Assembly (NCBI GenBank): GCA_047628385.1
Contig: JBLHVH010000148.1
Coordinates: 1-8,525, forward strand
Reading direction: 5' to 3'
Length of the DNA stretch: 8,525 bases
Origin: PZPK01 sp047628385
GTDB taxonomy: Bacteria > Pseudomonadota > Gammaproteobacteria > Pseudomonadales > Oleiphilaceae
A program made the position numbers and the translations under genes. The number at the start of each line of letters is the position of its first letter. Within the stretch, counting starts at the first letter, position 1. Below, piece after piece: positions 1 to 7,806 of this stretch. The notes beneath the pieces are model-generated. The model worked only from the letters and a program-made list of their open reading frames with translations, was not told the DNA's origin and made no database searches.

Positions 1-7
1 TAACTTT

Positions 8-25
8 AAGCGCTAATTAGCGCTT
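8..25. repeat. Perfect 18-bp palindrome at left edge (possible terminator)
   Basis: The two 9-base halves AAGCGCTAA and TTAGCGCTT are exact reverse complements. As RNA this could fold into a six-pair stem AAGCGC/GCGCTT with a TAATTA loop. On the plus strand it is followed by TCTCAA, so the usual run of Us is missing. A TAA triplet at bases 1-3 could be the stop codon of a gene lying left of the window, which would make this its terminator, but that gene is not visible. An operator is the alternative. Confidence 0.3.
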
Positions 26-94
26 CTCAATGATTAGTTGTATCTCGTAAAATTCAGAGTATAAGTGTCATAGGGTGGCAATGATTAGGCATCG

Positions 95-122
95 TTGACT
101 AAGCATAGATACCGATAATAAT
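95..122 (+). promoter_or_regulatory. Candidate sigma70 promoter of the EAL gene
   Basis: TTGACT at 95-100 matches the -35 consensus at five of six positions. AATAAT at 117-122 matches the -10 consensus at five of six, with a 16-base spacer. Transcription would start near 129 and leave a leader of about 95 bases before the ATG at 225. A second, weaker possibility is TTGTCA at 169-174 with an AT-rich region about 17 bases downstream. This is pattern matching in AT-rich DNA, so it is only suggestive. Confidence 0.35.
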
Positions 123-224
123 TAGCATTTTAATTAGACTAAATTTAGGGGCTTGAGAGCTTAGCCCTTTGTCAAGAAAGTTTTTTTCCAAATATTAACT
201 ACACTTTAGTTATATTTGTAATTA

Positions 225-2834
225 ATGGATAAATCTAGCTGCGTGTGTAAACCTAAATTTAAAACTATTAGACCAGATGTATTGATTTGGCTCTTAGCTG
301 TTTTGGCTATTTTATACGCGGGTTCCTTAAGTGCTGGCCTGCCCATTAACACCCTCAATAAAGCCAATCTCTCAGGAGGGGGTGCTAAGTTTGAATATTT
401 CGAAGATGTAGATAAAACGTATAGTTTTAAGAGCATCACCACGCTGGCTGACGAACTCTGGACAAAAGCTGAAGAAGGCAACGCCTCTTTTGGGTTTAGC
501 CACTCACAGTTCTGGTTGCGTCTAAATATTATCAATGCAGAAATGAAGACCAAAAATCTTGCATTTGAAATCGCATATCCGCTTTTAGATGATGTGACGT
601 TTTATACAGTAAAGGAGAATGGATCGGTTCGTTCTTTGGATATTGGTGACCAGAAGTCCTTTTATCCTCGTGATATTGATCACCCTAACATGTTAGTTCG
701 CTTTCAACTGCAAGCCTATGAAAGTGTTGATCTATATGCGCGAGTAAAGACCGAAGGCTCTATGATCTTGCCAGTTAGAATATGGGAAGAAAATCATTTT
801 TTCGAAATTGCGGCGAAAGAACAAAAATTCCATTTTTTCTACTACGGTGCTCTTTCGGTCATCATTCTACTTAACTTGGCTATATTTTTTATCTTGCGCG
901 AAAGACTCTACCTGTTCTATTCGTTAGCGACGACCGGTTATATTCTATTTTTCATTACAACGAGAGGTTATGGTCAGCAGTTATTTTTTCCAGACTCCCC
1001 ATCCATTAATAGCCAATTGTTCCTTTCTTCCATGCCTTTGCTTGCATTATTCTCCTTGCTGTTTGCGCGTGAATTCTTGCGGACGAAGCAACATAGCCGT
1101 GTGATGGATATGGCCCTTTGTGGCATGATCTATTTCGAATGTATTAATATGGTCGCTGCCATAGTTTTAGATTACAACACAGCGGTTCGAATATCTGCCG
1201 TTTCTGCTATGGTGCTATTTCTTGTGTTGTTTTTTGCTGGACCTATTGCATGGCGAGCTAAAAGGAGAGCTGGGGTATTCTTTACTATCGCATGGATACC
1301 TTTGACTCTTGGTGTCGCAGCGACTGCAGGGCGCACATCAGGCATTCTACCGAACAATTTTTTGACCGAATATGCCATGCAACTAGGCTCGGGTCTTGAG
1401 GCATTCATCCTAACCCTCGCTTTGGCGGACCGATTGTATCGTGAAAGGGAAGAAAAAATTCTTGCCCAGGCTACAAGCATACAAAAAGAACAGCAGCGAC
1501 TAGCAACTCAGAGCCAACTTTCAGAGGCGATGATGCGTGATCCAATCACGAATCTGGCAAACCGAAATCGCTTTGAATTGCTTGCAAATAAAATGTTCAG
1601 TGAACACCAGGATGAGCGTTATGTTATCTGTGTCGCAAGAATCACGCGGATCAATGAGATTACTCGGACACTTGGGCTTTTAAGTGTAGAGCGTATTTTG
1701 AGTACAATTGCAGATCGTATGAATCAGGCTATCAGCACTATGCCAGGGGTGGTTACTACACAAAGTTTGCAAGGGTCTAAGGATTCTACATTTCAGTTAG
1801 CTGGCGATACTTTTGGTGTCTTAATAAGGCAGAGTTTCTTTGAAAAAAATATAGGTCAGTACCATACCTTTATCCAAACACTCTCATTACCGATTGAAAT
1901 GGACTTGTTGTCCATTGAACTTGAGCCTCTCGTCGGTTGTGCTCTTTACCCGGAGCATGGTCTTGATGCCGCGCAACTAATTCGTAATGCGCTCGTGGCA
2001 ATGGAAAGTTCACATCATGCGGCTGATCAAATTGGTTATTATGATCATGCCTTGGATATTTATAATGAAAGCCGTTTGACCCTCATGTCTGATTTAAGAG
2101 ATGCGCTCAAGCATGATGAGCCTGTATTGCATTATCAGCCTAAGCTGAATTTAAAGGACGATACCGTTGTCGGTTTAGAGGCCTTGATTCGCTGGGAACA
2201 CCCCCAAAGAGGGTTTGTTTCACCTGCTGATTTTGTGCCATTGGCAGAACAAACAGGGGTTATAAGACAGCTGACCTTATGGGCTATTGAGCGTGCAGCG
2301 AAAGATCTCCTATGGCTGCGTAGTGTTGGTTATGCCGGTAATATGTCGATCAACATCTCAGCGAAGGACTTGTTAAGTGAGCAACTGACGGATCAAATTG
2401 AAGGCATATTAGGAAAGTATCAAGTTGATCCATCAAAGGTCTTTCTTGAGTTGACAGAAACAGCCGCGATGGATGAACCTGAAGCAGGGTTGATAGCGTT
2501 GAATCAACTGACTTCACTGGGCTTAAAAATCTCTATTGATGATTTTGGTGCAGGTTATTCTTCATTATCTTATTTGAAGCAAATTCCAGCTTCAGAAATT
2601 AAGCTGGATCGCTCTTTGATTATCGACATCACTCATAGTGAAAGTTCACGACTTATTGTTAAAGCCTCGATTGATATGGCGCATGGGCTAGGATATAAAG
2701 TAGTTGCTGAAGGTGTCGAAGATGCTGAAACGTATCAACTGCTGAAAGAGCTTGAATGCGATATATTGCAAGGTTTTTGGTTTTGTAAGCCTAAGCCTTT
2801 GCAAGATATTGGGGCTTGGTTGTCATCTAGGTAA
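225..2834 (+). CDS. Membrane 7TMR-DISM sensor with degenerate GGDEF and intact EAL (c-di-GMP phosphodiesterase)
   Basis: The product (869 aa) probably hydrolyses cyclic di-GMP to pGpG at the inner membrane in response to a periplasmic signal. A basic N-terminus and hydrophobic segment at about residues 19-36 look like a signal sequence. Residues 60-190 resemble the periplasmic 7TMR-DISMED2 sensor domain. Residues 203-402 hold about seven hydrophobic helices (7TMR-DISM_7TM), followed by a charged, Gln-rich linker (404-434). The GGDEF region starts at DPITNLANRNRF (439-450), but its signature reads AGDTF (526-530) and no RxxD inhibitory site is seen, so cyclase activity is unlikely. The EAL domain (about 620-865) keeps the expected catalytic set: E652 (EALIRW), N710, E742 (ELTE), D772-D773 (DDFGAGYSS), K793, E829 (AEGVED) and Q849. 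ATG 225 has no clear Shine-Dalgarno sequence, but later starts would remove the signal segment. It is monocistronic by spacing. The signal sensed is unknown. Confidence 0.93.
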   Translation: MDKSSCVCKPKFKTIRPDVLIWLLAVLAILYAGSLSAGLPINTLNKANLSGGGAKFEYFEDVDKTYSFKSITTLADELWTKAEEGNASFGFSHSQFWLRLNIINAEMKTKNLAFEIAYPLLDDVTFYTVKENGSVRSLDIGDQKSFYPRDIDHPNMLVRFQLQAYESVDLYARVKTEGSMILPVRIWEENHFFEIAAKEQKFHFFYYGALSVIILLNLAIFFILRERLYLFYSLATTGYILFFITTRGYGQQLFFPDSPSINSQLFLSSMPLLALFSLLFAREFLRTKQHSRVMDMALCGMIYFECINMVAAIVLDYNTAVRISAVSAMVLFLVLFFAGPIAWRAKRRAGVFFTIAWIPLTLGVAATAGRTSGILPNNFLTEYAMQLGSGLEAFILTLALADRLYREREEKILAQATSIQKEQQRLATQSQLSEAMMRDPITNLANRNRFELLANKMFSEHQDERYVICVARITRINEITRTLGLLSVERILSTIADRMNQAISTMPGVVTTQSLQGSKDSTFQLAGDTFGVLIRQSFFEKNIGQYHTFIQTLSLPIEMDLLSIELEPLVGCALYPEHGLDAAQLIRNALVAMESSHHAADQIGYYDHALDIYNESRLTLMSDLRDALKHDEPVLHYQPKLNLKDDTVVGLEALIRWEHPQRGFVSPADFVPLAEQTGVIRQLTLWAIERAAKDLLWLRSVGYAGNMSINISAKDLLSEQLTDQIEGILGKYQVDPSKVFLELTETAAMDEPEAGLIALNQLTSLGLKISIDDFGAGYSSLSYLKQIPASEIKLDRSLIIDITHSESSRLIVKASIDMAHGLGYKVVAEGVEDAETYQLLKELECDILQGFWFCKPKPLQDIGAWLSSR

Positions 2835-3322
2835 ACTACTGATCAATAAACTGTCTGAATTATTAACGTCTAAATATGGTGAAAGAGTGCCTGTTTTTAG
2901 ATTTTTTCTCCTCTAGTATTTTAATTGATCGGCCCTGTTTGGGTGAGGGGGTTATGCGATTTAATCGTTATTCGTATCTATTCTCCTACTATCCGTCATC
3001 TGGTGCAATCGATGAAAAAAGCCACTCTAATGTTTTGTTGAATCATGGTCCTTGAACTTTCAAATATTCTATTTTTTGCTAAATGATATTGGTATATCTT
3101 AATTAAATAAACCATTCAATTCACATTTATCAATGCAATCAATTAGCGAATTGGAAATCTGTTTCCTATTTAAAATCTACCTGAAGTCTGAATGCGACCG
3201 TTAAGGGTGCTAATATAAGTATATTAAGGTAATCATCAAATAGCGCCATGAATTTAAAGTCTTAGAGTGAGCAATGCAGAGCGTGTGTTGTGCATTATTC
3301 ACTTATAAATCAGGTAATTATC
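2835..3322. other. 488-bp intergenic region upstream of ndh
   Basis: No convincing gene is present. The stretch is AT-rich and contains the palindrome at 3211-3226 and a short GGAAA/TTTCC hairpin at 3153-3166. An ATG-initiated open frame of 59 codons spans 2876-3055 but has no ribosome binding site and no recognisable product. No strong intrinsic terminator follows the stop codon at 2834. The length leaves room for a regulated promoter or an untranslated leader for ndh, or a small RNA, but none of these can be shown from the sequence alone. Confidence 0.5.
3211..3226. promoter_or_regulatory. TAATATA-ag-TATATTA palindrome, possible operator upstream of ndh
   Basis: Two perfect 7-base arms (3211-3217 and 3220-3226) flank a 2-base centre, about 97 bases before the preferred ATG of ndh. 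The symmetry and position suit a dimeric repressor or activator site, and the arms themselves contain TAATAT and TATATT, which could serve as -10 elements. A pure AT palindrome can arise by chance in DNA of this composition. No consensus FNR site (TTGAT-N4-ATCAA) was seen in the gap. Confidence 0.3.
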
Positions 3323-4642
3323 ATGAATTCACAAACCCTAGAGCATCATATTGTTATTATTGGCGGTGGTGCAGGAGGATTAGAGTTAGCAACCACTCTC
3401 GGGCGTAAGTTAGGAAAAAAGAAGCGTGCCCGTATCACGCTTGTAGATCAATCACTCACTCATATCTGGAAGCCTTTGCTTCATGAAGTGGCAGCCGGTT
3501 CGCTTGACTCGGGTGCAAACGAAATCAACTACCGTGCTCATGCTAAACGGCATTATTTTGAATTTCAAATGGGTGCAATGCATGGCTTAGATCAACAAAA
3601 TAAACAGATATTAGTTGCGCCTATTTATGACGAGCAAGGTCAACTTGTTGTGAGTGAACGGAAAATTTCTTATACCAGCTTAGTGATTGCCGTCGGTAGC
3701 ACTGCGAATGACTTTGGTACTGATGGTGCGGCAAAAAATTGTATTTTTCTTGATAGTCTTGAGCAGGCAAGGCGTTTTCACAGTCACCTTTTAACTTCTT
3801 TTTTAAAGTCTGAATACGAGGCTTCAAATCAACAAAGTCATCCGATAGATATTGCGATCATTGGTGCGGGGGCGACGGGAGTGGAATTGGCAGCTGAACT
3901 GCATTTAGCCTCTCAGGAGTTACCGAGTTATGGGCTAAATCACTTAAAGCAGAATGATGTGCGTATCAGTGTGATTGAAGCCTCTGATCGTATCTTACCC
4001 GCATTGCCTGAGCACCTTTCTTCGGCAGCAACGCGTGAATTAGCGCGCTTAAATATAAACGTGCTTACCCGTAATCGAGTCACTAAAATTACAGAAGAGG
4101 CGATAGAGTTTGAGGGTGGTACGCACTTGAATGCATCGATTAAAGTGTGGGCGGCAGGCATTAAAGCGCCTGACTTTTTAGCTAAGCTTGAGGGTTTGGA
4201 AACGAATCGAATTAACCAACTTGTCGTTCATCAAACGCTTCAAACAACACAAGATGAAAATATTTTTGCTTTTGGAGATTGTGCGAGTTGTCCTCAGCCG
4301 GGTTCAGATCGCCCTGTGCCACCTAGGGCTCAGGCTGCGCATCAGCAGGCAAGTACTTTAGCGATTACCCTTGCACGTCGTTTAAACGGTGAAGAGGCGG
4401 TGCCATATTTGTATCGTGATTATGGATCATTAATTTCTTTCAGTCGTTATACGGCTGTTGGTAACTTAATGGGTAAGCTAGTGGGAAAAAACTTAATGGT
4501 GGAAGGTCGCATTGCAAGAATGTTTTATATTTCGCTTTATCGTATGCATCAAATGGCGTTGCATGGTTTTTTTCGTACAGGGTTAATTTGGCTAAATGAT
4601 AAAATTAACCGTGCTTTGCAGCCAAGATTGAAGTTGCATTAA
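3323..4642 (+). CDS. ndh: Type II NADH:quinone oxidoreductase (NDH-2)
   Basis: This single-subunit flavoprotein passes electrons from NADH to quinone without pumping protons and sits on the cytoplasmic face of the inner membrane. The 439-residue product has the usual family length. The first Rossmann motif for FAD is VIIGGGAGG (11-19). HIWKPLLHEVA (47-57) is typical of proteobacterial NDH-2. The NADH-binding motif is GAGATGVELA (181-190), the second FAD contact is AFGDCA (316-321), followed by PPRAQAAHQQ (333-342). The C-terminus carries RMHQMALHG (407-415) and basic, amphipathic sequence expected to dock on the membrane. The frame is open back to a GTG at 3290, but ATG 3323 is preferred: AGG at 3312-3314 lies eight bases upstream, and the FAD motif then starts close to the N-terminus as in relatives. 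It stands alone, with gaps of 488 bp before and 202 bp after. Sulfide:quinone reductase is a related fold but is less likely given these motifs. Confidence 0.93.
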   Translation: MNSQTLEHHIVIIGGGAGGLELATTLGRKLGKKKRARITLVDQSLTHIWKPLLHEVAAGSLDSGANEINYRAHAKRHYFEFQMGAMHGLDQQNKQILVAPIYDEQGQLVVSERKISYTSLVIAVGSTANDFGTDGAAKNCIFLDSLEQARRFHSHLLTSFLKSEYEASNQQSHPIDIAIIGAGATGVELAAELHLASQELPSYGLNHLKQNDVRISVIEASDRILPALPEHLSSAATRELARLNINVLTRNRVTKITEEAIEFEGGTHLNASIKVWAAGIKAPDFLAKLEGLETNRINQLVVHQTLQTTQDENIFAFGDCASCPQPGSDRPVPPRAQAAHQQASTLAITLARRLNGEEAVPYLYRDYGSLISFSRYTAVGNLMGKLVGKNLMVEGRIARMFYISLYRMHQMALHGFFRTGLIWLNDKINRALQPRLKLH

Positions 4643-4685
4643 ATATGACCGTATTTATGTAATGTGTGTTTAACTTTGACACATC

Positions 4686-4717
4686 GTACAAGCAATTCTG
4701 CTCTGAATTGTTTGTAC
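4686..4717 (+). terminator. 13-bp stem-loop downstream of ndh, possible terminator
   Basis: The arm GTACAAGCAATTC (4686-4698) pairs with GAATTGTTTGTAC (4705-4717) over 13 positions with a single G-U wobble, leaving the loop TGCTCT. It lies 43 bases after the ndh stop codon. The stem is only moderately GC-rich and is followed by TATTTATAT rather than a clean U run, so it may be a weak or bidirectional terminator, a 3'-end stabiliser or an operator. The hairpin itself is plain in the sequence; its role is inferred. Confidence 0.45.
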
Positions 4718-4778
4718 TATTTATATCTAAGGTCAAATGTTTCATAGCGTCATGTGCAAAGCGCTAAAAATCTATTAG

Positions 4779-4807
4779 CTGCTAAGTCATAGTGTCTATA
4801 TTATAAT
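4779..4807 (+). promoter_or_regulatory. Candidate promoter of the U32 gene
   Basis: A perfect TATAAT box lies at 4802-4807. The hexamer 17 bases upstream, CTGCTA at 4779-4784, is a poor -35 match (three of six). A start near 4814 would give a leader of about 30 bases before ATG 4845. The position, just downstream of the ndh hairpin, supports separate transcription of the U32 gene. Confidence 0.45.
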
Positions 4808-4844
4808 GGCTGAATTCTTACCCATTTTTATATGACAATGCCTT

Positions 4845-7466
4845 ATGAAATCTAAAACACTAAATACCCCCGCTATCTCAAAATATAAGCCAGAAGTACT
4901 GGCACCAGTGGGTAATTGGGATATGTGTTTGGCGGCAGTACATAACGGTGCCGGTGCTATTTATATTGGCATGCCTGGTTTTAATGCGCGTGCTCGAAGC
5001 CATGACCATAGCTTTGAAGAGTTGAAGGAAATTATTCTTTATTGCCGACTTTATGGTGTTCAAGTGCATGTTGCTTTTAATATTCTAATCTTTGAAAAAG
5101 AACTACCGATTGCGATTGAAGGTTTAAAGCAGTTATTGCCTTTACAGCCTGATGCAATAATTTGCCAAGATGTTGGCTTAGTTCGAATAATAAAAAAAAT
5201 GGCGCCTGACCAAATAGTTCATGCATCCACTCAAATGACAATTTCTTCTGCAGAGCATATCGAGTTTTTAAGTGACCTTGATATGCAGCGCTATGTACTG
5301 GCGCGAGAAAATTCGATGAGTGAAATGAAAAATATTCGATCAAAAACGAATAAAGAACTTGAAGTCTTTGTGCATGGCGCTCTGTGTGTGGCTTATTCAG
5401 GACAGTGTTTAACGTCAGAGTCGATGGGTGGGCGCTCTGCCAATCGAGGCCAGTGTGCGCAAACTTGCCGCTTAGATTATCAGTTGAATGTGAATGGTAA
5501 GATTGAAGACTTAGGCGCCCAAAAATATTTGGTATCACCCAAAGACTTATTTGGAGTCGATGAAATTGCAGGTTTGATGGATTTGAAAATCGACTCTTTT
5601 AAAATTGAAGGCCGTTATAAACCGCCTGAATATGTCGCAGCGGCCTCTAAATTGTATTCTGAAAAAATTAATGAGGTACTGGCTTTACCTCATGAACAAG
5701 TGAGTTCAGATGCACTAAAAATATCATTCTCCCGAGATTTTTTTAGTGGGTGGTTGAATGGTGTTAATCATAACGAATTGGTCGGTGGGCGATATAGCTC
5801 TCATCGAGGCTTAAAAACGGGTCATGCCTTATCGATAAAGAAAGATAAGAAATATCCAACGGTTAAGGTATTTTCTTCTTTAACCATACATCCAGGTGAT
5901 GGCTTGTTTTTTGTTGATACCAATGAACAAATGTTGTTTGCTGCACGCGCTTACGATGTTGAAAAGCTTGATAGTGATACGTATATGGTTAATTTTGAAA
6001 AAGGTTCAGACCTGTCAAAATTAAGCGCGCGCTCGCTTATGTATATTAATCGTTCTCCTGCAAGAGATAAGCTGTTACAGCAGTCTTATACCGATAAGAG
6101 TCAGCTTAAACGTATTCCGATAGCCATTAGAGTTGATGCCGTCTTGGGTGAACCATTACGAGTGGTGATGAAAGATGATCAAGCGCATGAAATTTCTGTC
6201 GCAACAGCGCTTGTTTTAAGTGAGGCGCAAAACTCACCTTTAGATGACGCTAAAATTCGGAAGCATTTTAAAGCGCTAAGTGGCAGTGTGTTTGTGTTAG
6301 GCCGTTGTGATATTAATATTGAGCCTGGTTTGTTTATTCAAGATAAGGCCATCAAAAAATTACGCCAGTTAGCCGTTGCTCAGCTTGAAGCGGCGCGTTT
6401 ACAGAGAAAATTTAATGAATCTTATTTAGGTACTCAGGCGAGTGAAATTATTTCGTCTGTTGCACGTAAATATGGTGCTCAGGCGGCTACTGTGGATGAG
6501 TTATTCACGTTAAAAACGAGTAATCAACATCAGACGAAATTAAATATATTGGTGCGAGATGATGCACAAATTGATGCCCTTGTTGACCTCTCTAGCGATG
6601 TGATTGGCACGGTTTATTTAGACTATAAGTATGGCCAGCAATACGAAAAATCAGTCGATAAGATCAGAGCATTGGGTTTTAGGGCCGGTATTGTTACCAC
6701 GCGCGTATTTAAAGCGGGAAGAGAAAAATTACTTGGCATCATTAATCGTATTCAGCCTGATGTCGTTTTGGTGCGTAATGCCGGCGCATTTGAATATTTT
6801 AAACAAAAATATAATGACAAAATGCCCTTTGAATTAGTGGGGGATTTTTCTTTTAATATTACCAATCACTTAAGTGCACAGTATTTCTTAAACAAAGGCT
6901 TAAGTGTATTCAGTCCATCTTATGATTTAAATTTTCAACAATTAGAAGAATTATTGTTAAGCCGGAATGATGGCGGTACGGATTTGGCAGTTCGGGCTGA
7001 AATAACCATTCATCAATACATGCCTAGTTTTCATATGGAGCACTGCGTATTTGCTTCATTTTTATCAGATGGCTCCAGTATTAAAGATTGCGGCATGCCA
7101 TGTGTGAATAATAATGTAGGCATTGTCGATAATAAGAACATTAATCACCCTGTTTTAGCTGATCAAGAGTGCCGAAACACCATGTTTAATGGTGTTCCTC
7201 AGTCTGCGGGGTCCATGATTCCTAAGCTGTTATCATTAGGTGTTAAACATTATCGGATTGAAGCCCTTACAGAAGATGCTGATGTGCTTCGAGAAAAAGT
7301 AGTGGCATATATGGATGTTTTGTCTGGTGAGAGTGATGCAAAGGCATTGTACAAAAATTTAGGCATTATCGAAAAATACGGTATTAGTGAAGGGCAGCAG
7401 CAAAATCTCGATGTTTATTCTGATAGAAAGAAAATAAGCAAAGAGATACCGGTTAAAGTAATTTAG
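4845..7466 (+). CDS. Long-form U32 family protein (RlhA-like, tandem U32 halves)
   Basis: The first 270 residues closely follow RlhA (YdcP), which hydroxylates C2501 of 23S rRNA in E. coli: EVLAPVGNWD (17-26), HASTQ (126-130), VFVHGALCVAYSGQC (174-188), GRSANRGQCAQTC (196-208) and SFKIEGRYK (251-259). Cysteines 181, 188, 204 and 208 resemble those that hold the Fe-S cluster in U32 relatives such as UbiU/UbiV, so the historical 'peptidase' label is doubtful. The middle (about 320-530) looks like the DUF3656-type insert. Residues 565-825 look like a second U32 half: QPDVV (637), GDFSFNITN (666-674), EITIHQ (719-724), cysteines 734, 749, 753 and 776, and HYRIEA (802-807). At 873 aa it is about 200 residues longer than E. 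coli RlhA. ATG 4845 has no good Shine-Dalgarno sequence; ATGs at 4832 and 4838 are out of frame. RNA modification is the likely role; the exact substrate is inferred only. Confidence 0.9.
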   Translation: MKSKTLNTPAISKYKPEVLAPVGNWDMCLAAVHNGAGAIYIGMPGFNARARSHDHSFEELKEIILYCRLYGVQVHVAFNILIFEKELPIAIEGLKQLLPLQPDAIICQDVGLVRIIKKMAPDQIVHASTQMTISSAEHIEFLSDLDMQRYVLARENSMSEMKNIRSKTNKELEVFVHGALCVAYSGQCLTSESMGGRSANRGQCAQTCRLDYQLNVNGKIEDLGAQKYLVSPKDLFGVDEIAGLMDLKIDSFKIEGRYKPPEYVAAASKLYSEKINEVLALPHEQVSSDALKISFSRDFFSGWLNGVNHNELVGGRYSSHRGLKTGHALSIKKDKKYPTVKVFSSLTIHPGDGLFFVDTNEQMLFAARAYDVEKLDSDTYMVNFEKGSDLSKLSARSLMYINRSPARDKLLQQSYTDKSQLKRIPIAIRVDAVLGEPLRVVMKDDQAHEISVATALVLSEAQNSPLDDAKIRKHFKALSGSVFVLGRCDINIEPGLFIQDKAIKKLRQLAVAQLEAARLQRKFNESYLGTQASEIISSVARKYGAQAATVDELFTLKTSNQHQTKLNILVRDDAQIDALVDLSSDVIGTVYLDYKYGQQYEKSVDKIRALGFRAGIVTTRVFKAGREKLLGIINRIQPDVVLVRNAGAFEYFKQKYNDKMPFELVGDFSFNITNHLSAQYFLNKGLSVFSPSYDLNFQQLEELLLSRNDGGTDLAVRAEITIHQYMPSFHMEHCVFASFLSDGSSIKDCGMPCVNNNVGIVDNKNINHPVLADQECRNTMFNGVPQSAGSMIPKLLSLGVKHYRIEALTEDADVLREKVVAYMDVLSGESDAKALYKNLGIIEKYGISEGQQQNLDVYSDRKKISKEIPVKVI

Positions 7467-7686
7467 CATAAATTGAAGGTGTTTAGTCCAGCTAGAGCTG
7501 TTTCACGTGATAAGGGTGCGTCAGTAGAAAAGCTGGAGACTCTTAACGAGCTCGGCTTGCTTTTGTTCTGTTATGGTTTTTTGGGTCTAAGGGGTCTATG
7601 AGGGTTTCTGGTAGTATGCCGGCTAATGCCGTGGCGGTCAGTCTGGTATCTTGAGGTAACAACTCACCAGACTCGATGTCTTTTGT

Positions 7687-7701
7687 CAGTACAGTACAGT
7701 A
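7687..7701. repeat. 5-bp tandem repeat (CAGTA x3) causing a frameshift
   Basis: Three exact head-to-tail copies of CAGTA (TACTG on the minus strand). With three copies the TetR remnant reads DTVLY and then stops. Removing one copy restores DTVLTKDIESGE in a continuous frame. The third unit is therefore best explained as a slippage expansion that helped inactivate the gene. Confidence 0.7.
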
Positions 7702-7786
7702 TCAATAATATCAGCGTAGCATTGTCGAAATATTAAACGTTCTATTTCAATTAAAGAATCTACAGGTTCGCCGATGAGTGAATACG

Positions 7787-7806
7787 CTTCGCTATGACCA
7801 GCGAAG
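7787..7806. repeat. 7-bp inverted repeat at a second TetR frameshift
   Basis: CTTCGCT (7787-7793) and AGCGAAG (7800-7806) are perfect reverse complements around a 6-base loop. This is where the minus-strand TetR reading must change frame. Hairpins of this kind can favour small deletions or insertions during replication, so the link is plausible but unproven. Confidence 0.4.

Noticed and set aside
206..553. Minus-strand open frame of 115 codons overlapping the start of the EAL gene
   Set aside because: It lies opposite a strongly supported coding region, has no family features, and has no ribosome binding site.
1172..1480. Minus-strand open frame of 102 codons inside the EAL gene
   Set aside because: It is antisense to the membrane helices of a clear gene; its Arg/Ala-rich composition is typical of shadow translation.
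3290..3322. Upstream GTG start adding 11 residues to NDH-2
   Set aside because: No ribosome binding site precedes it, and the extension lengthens the N-terminus beyond what is usual before the FAD motif. ATG 3323 has AGG at a suitable distance.
4676..4704. TTGACA at 4676-4681 as a promoter for the U32 gene
   Set aside because: The -35 match is perfect, but nothing like a -10 box lies 16-18 bases downstream, and that region is occupied by the hairpin.
5077..5538. Minus-strand open frame of 153 codons inside the U32 gene
   Set aside because: It is fully antisense to the conserved U32 core, and its Ser/His/Leu-rich sequence has no domain features.
7489..7500. CAGCT-ag-AGCTG inverted repeat just after the U32 gene as a terminator
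   Set aside because: The 2-base centre cannot form a proper loop without opening the stem, and no U run follows.
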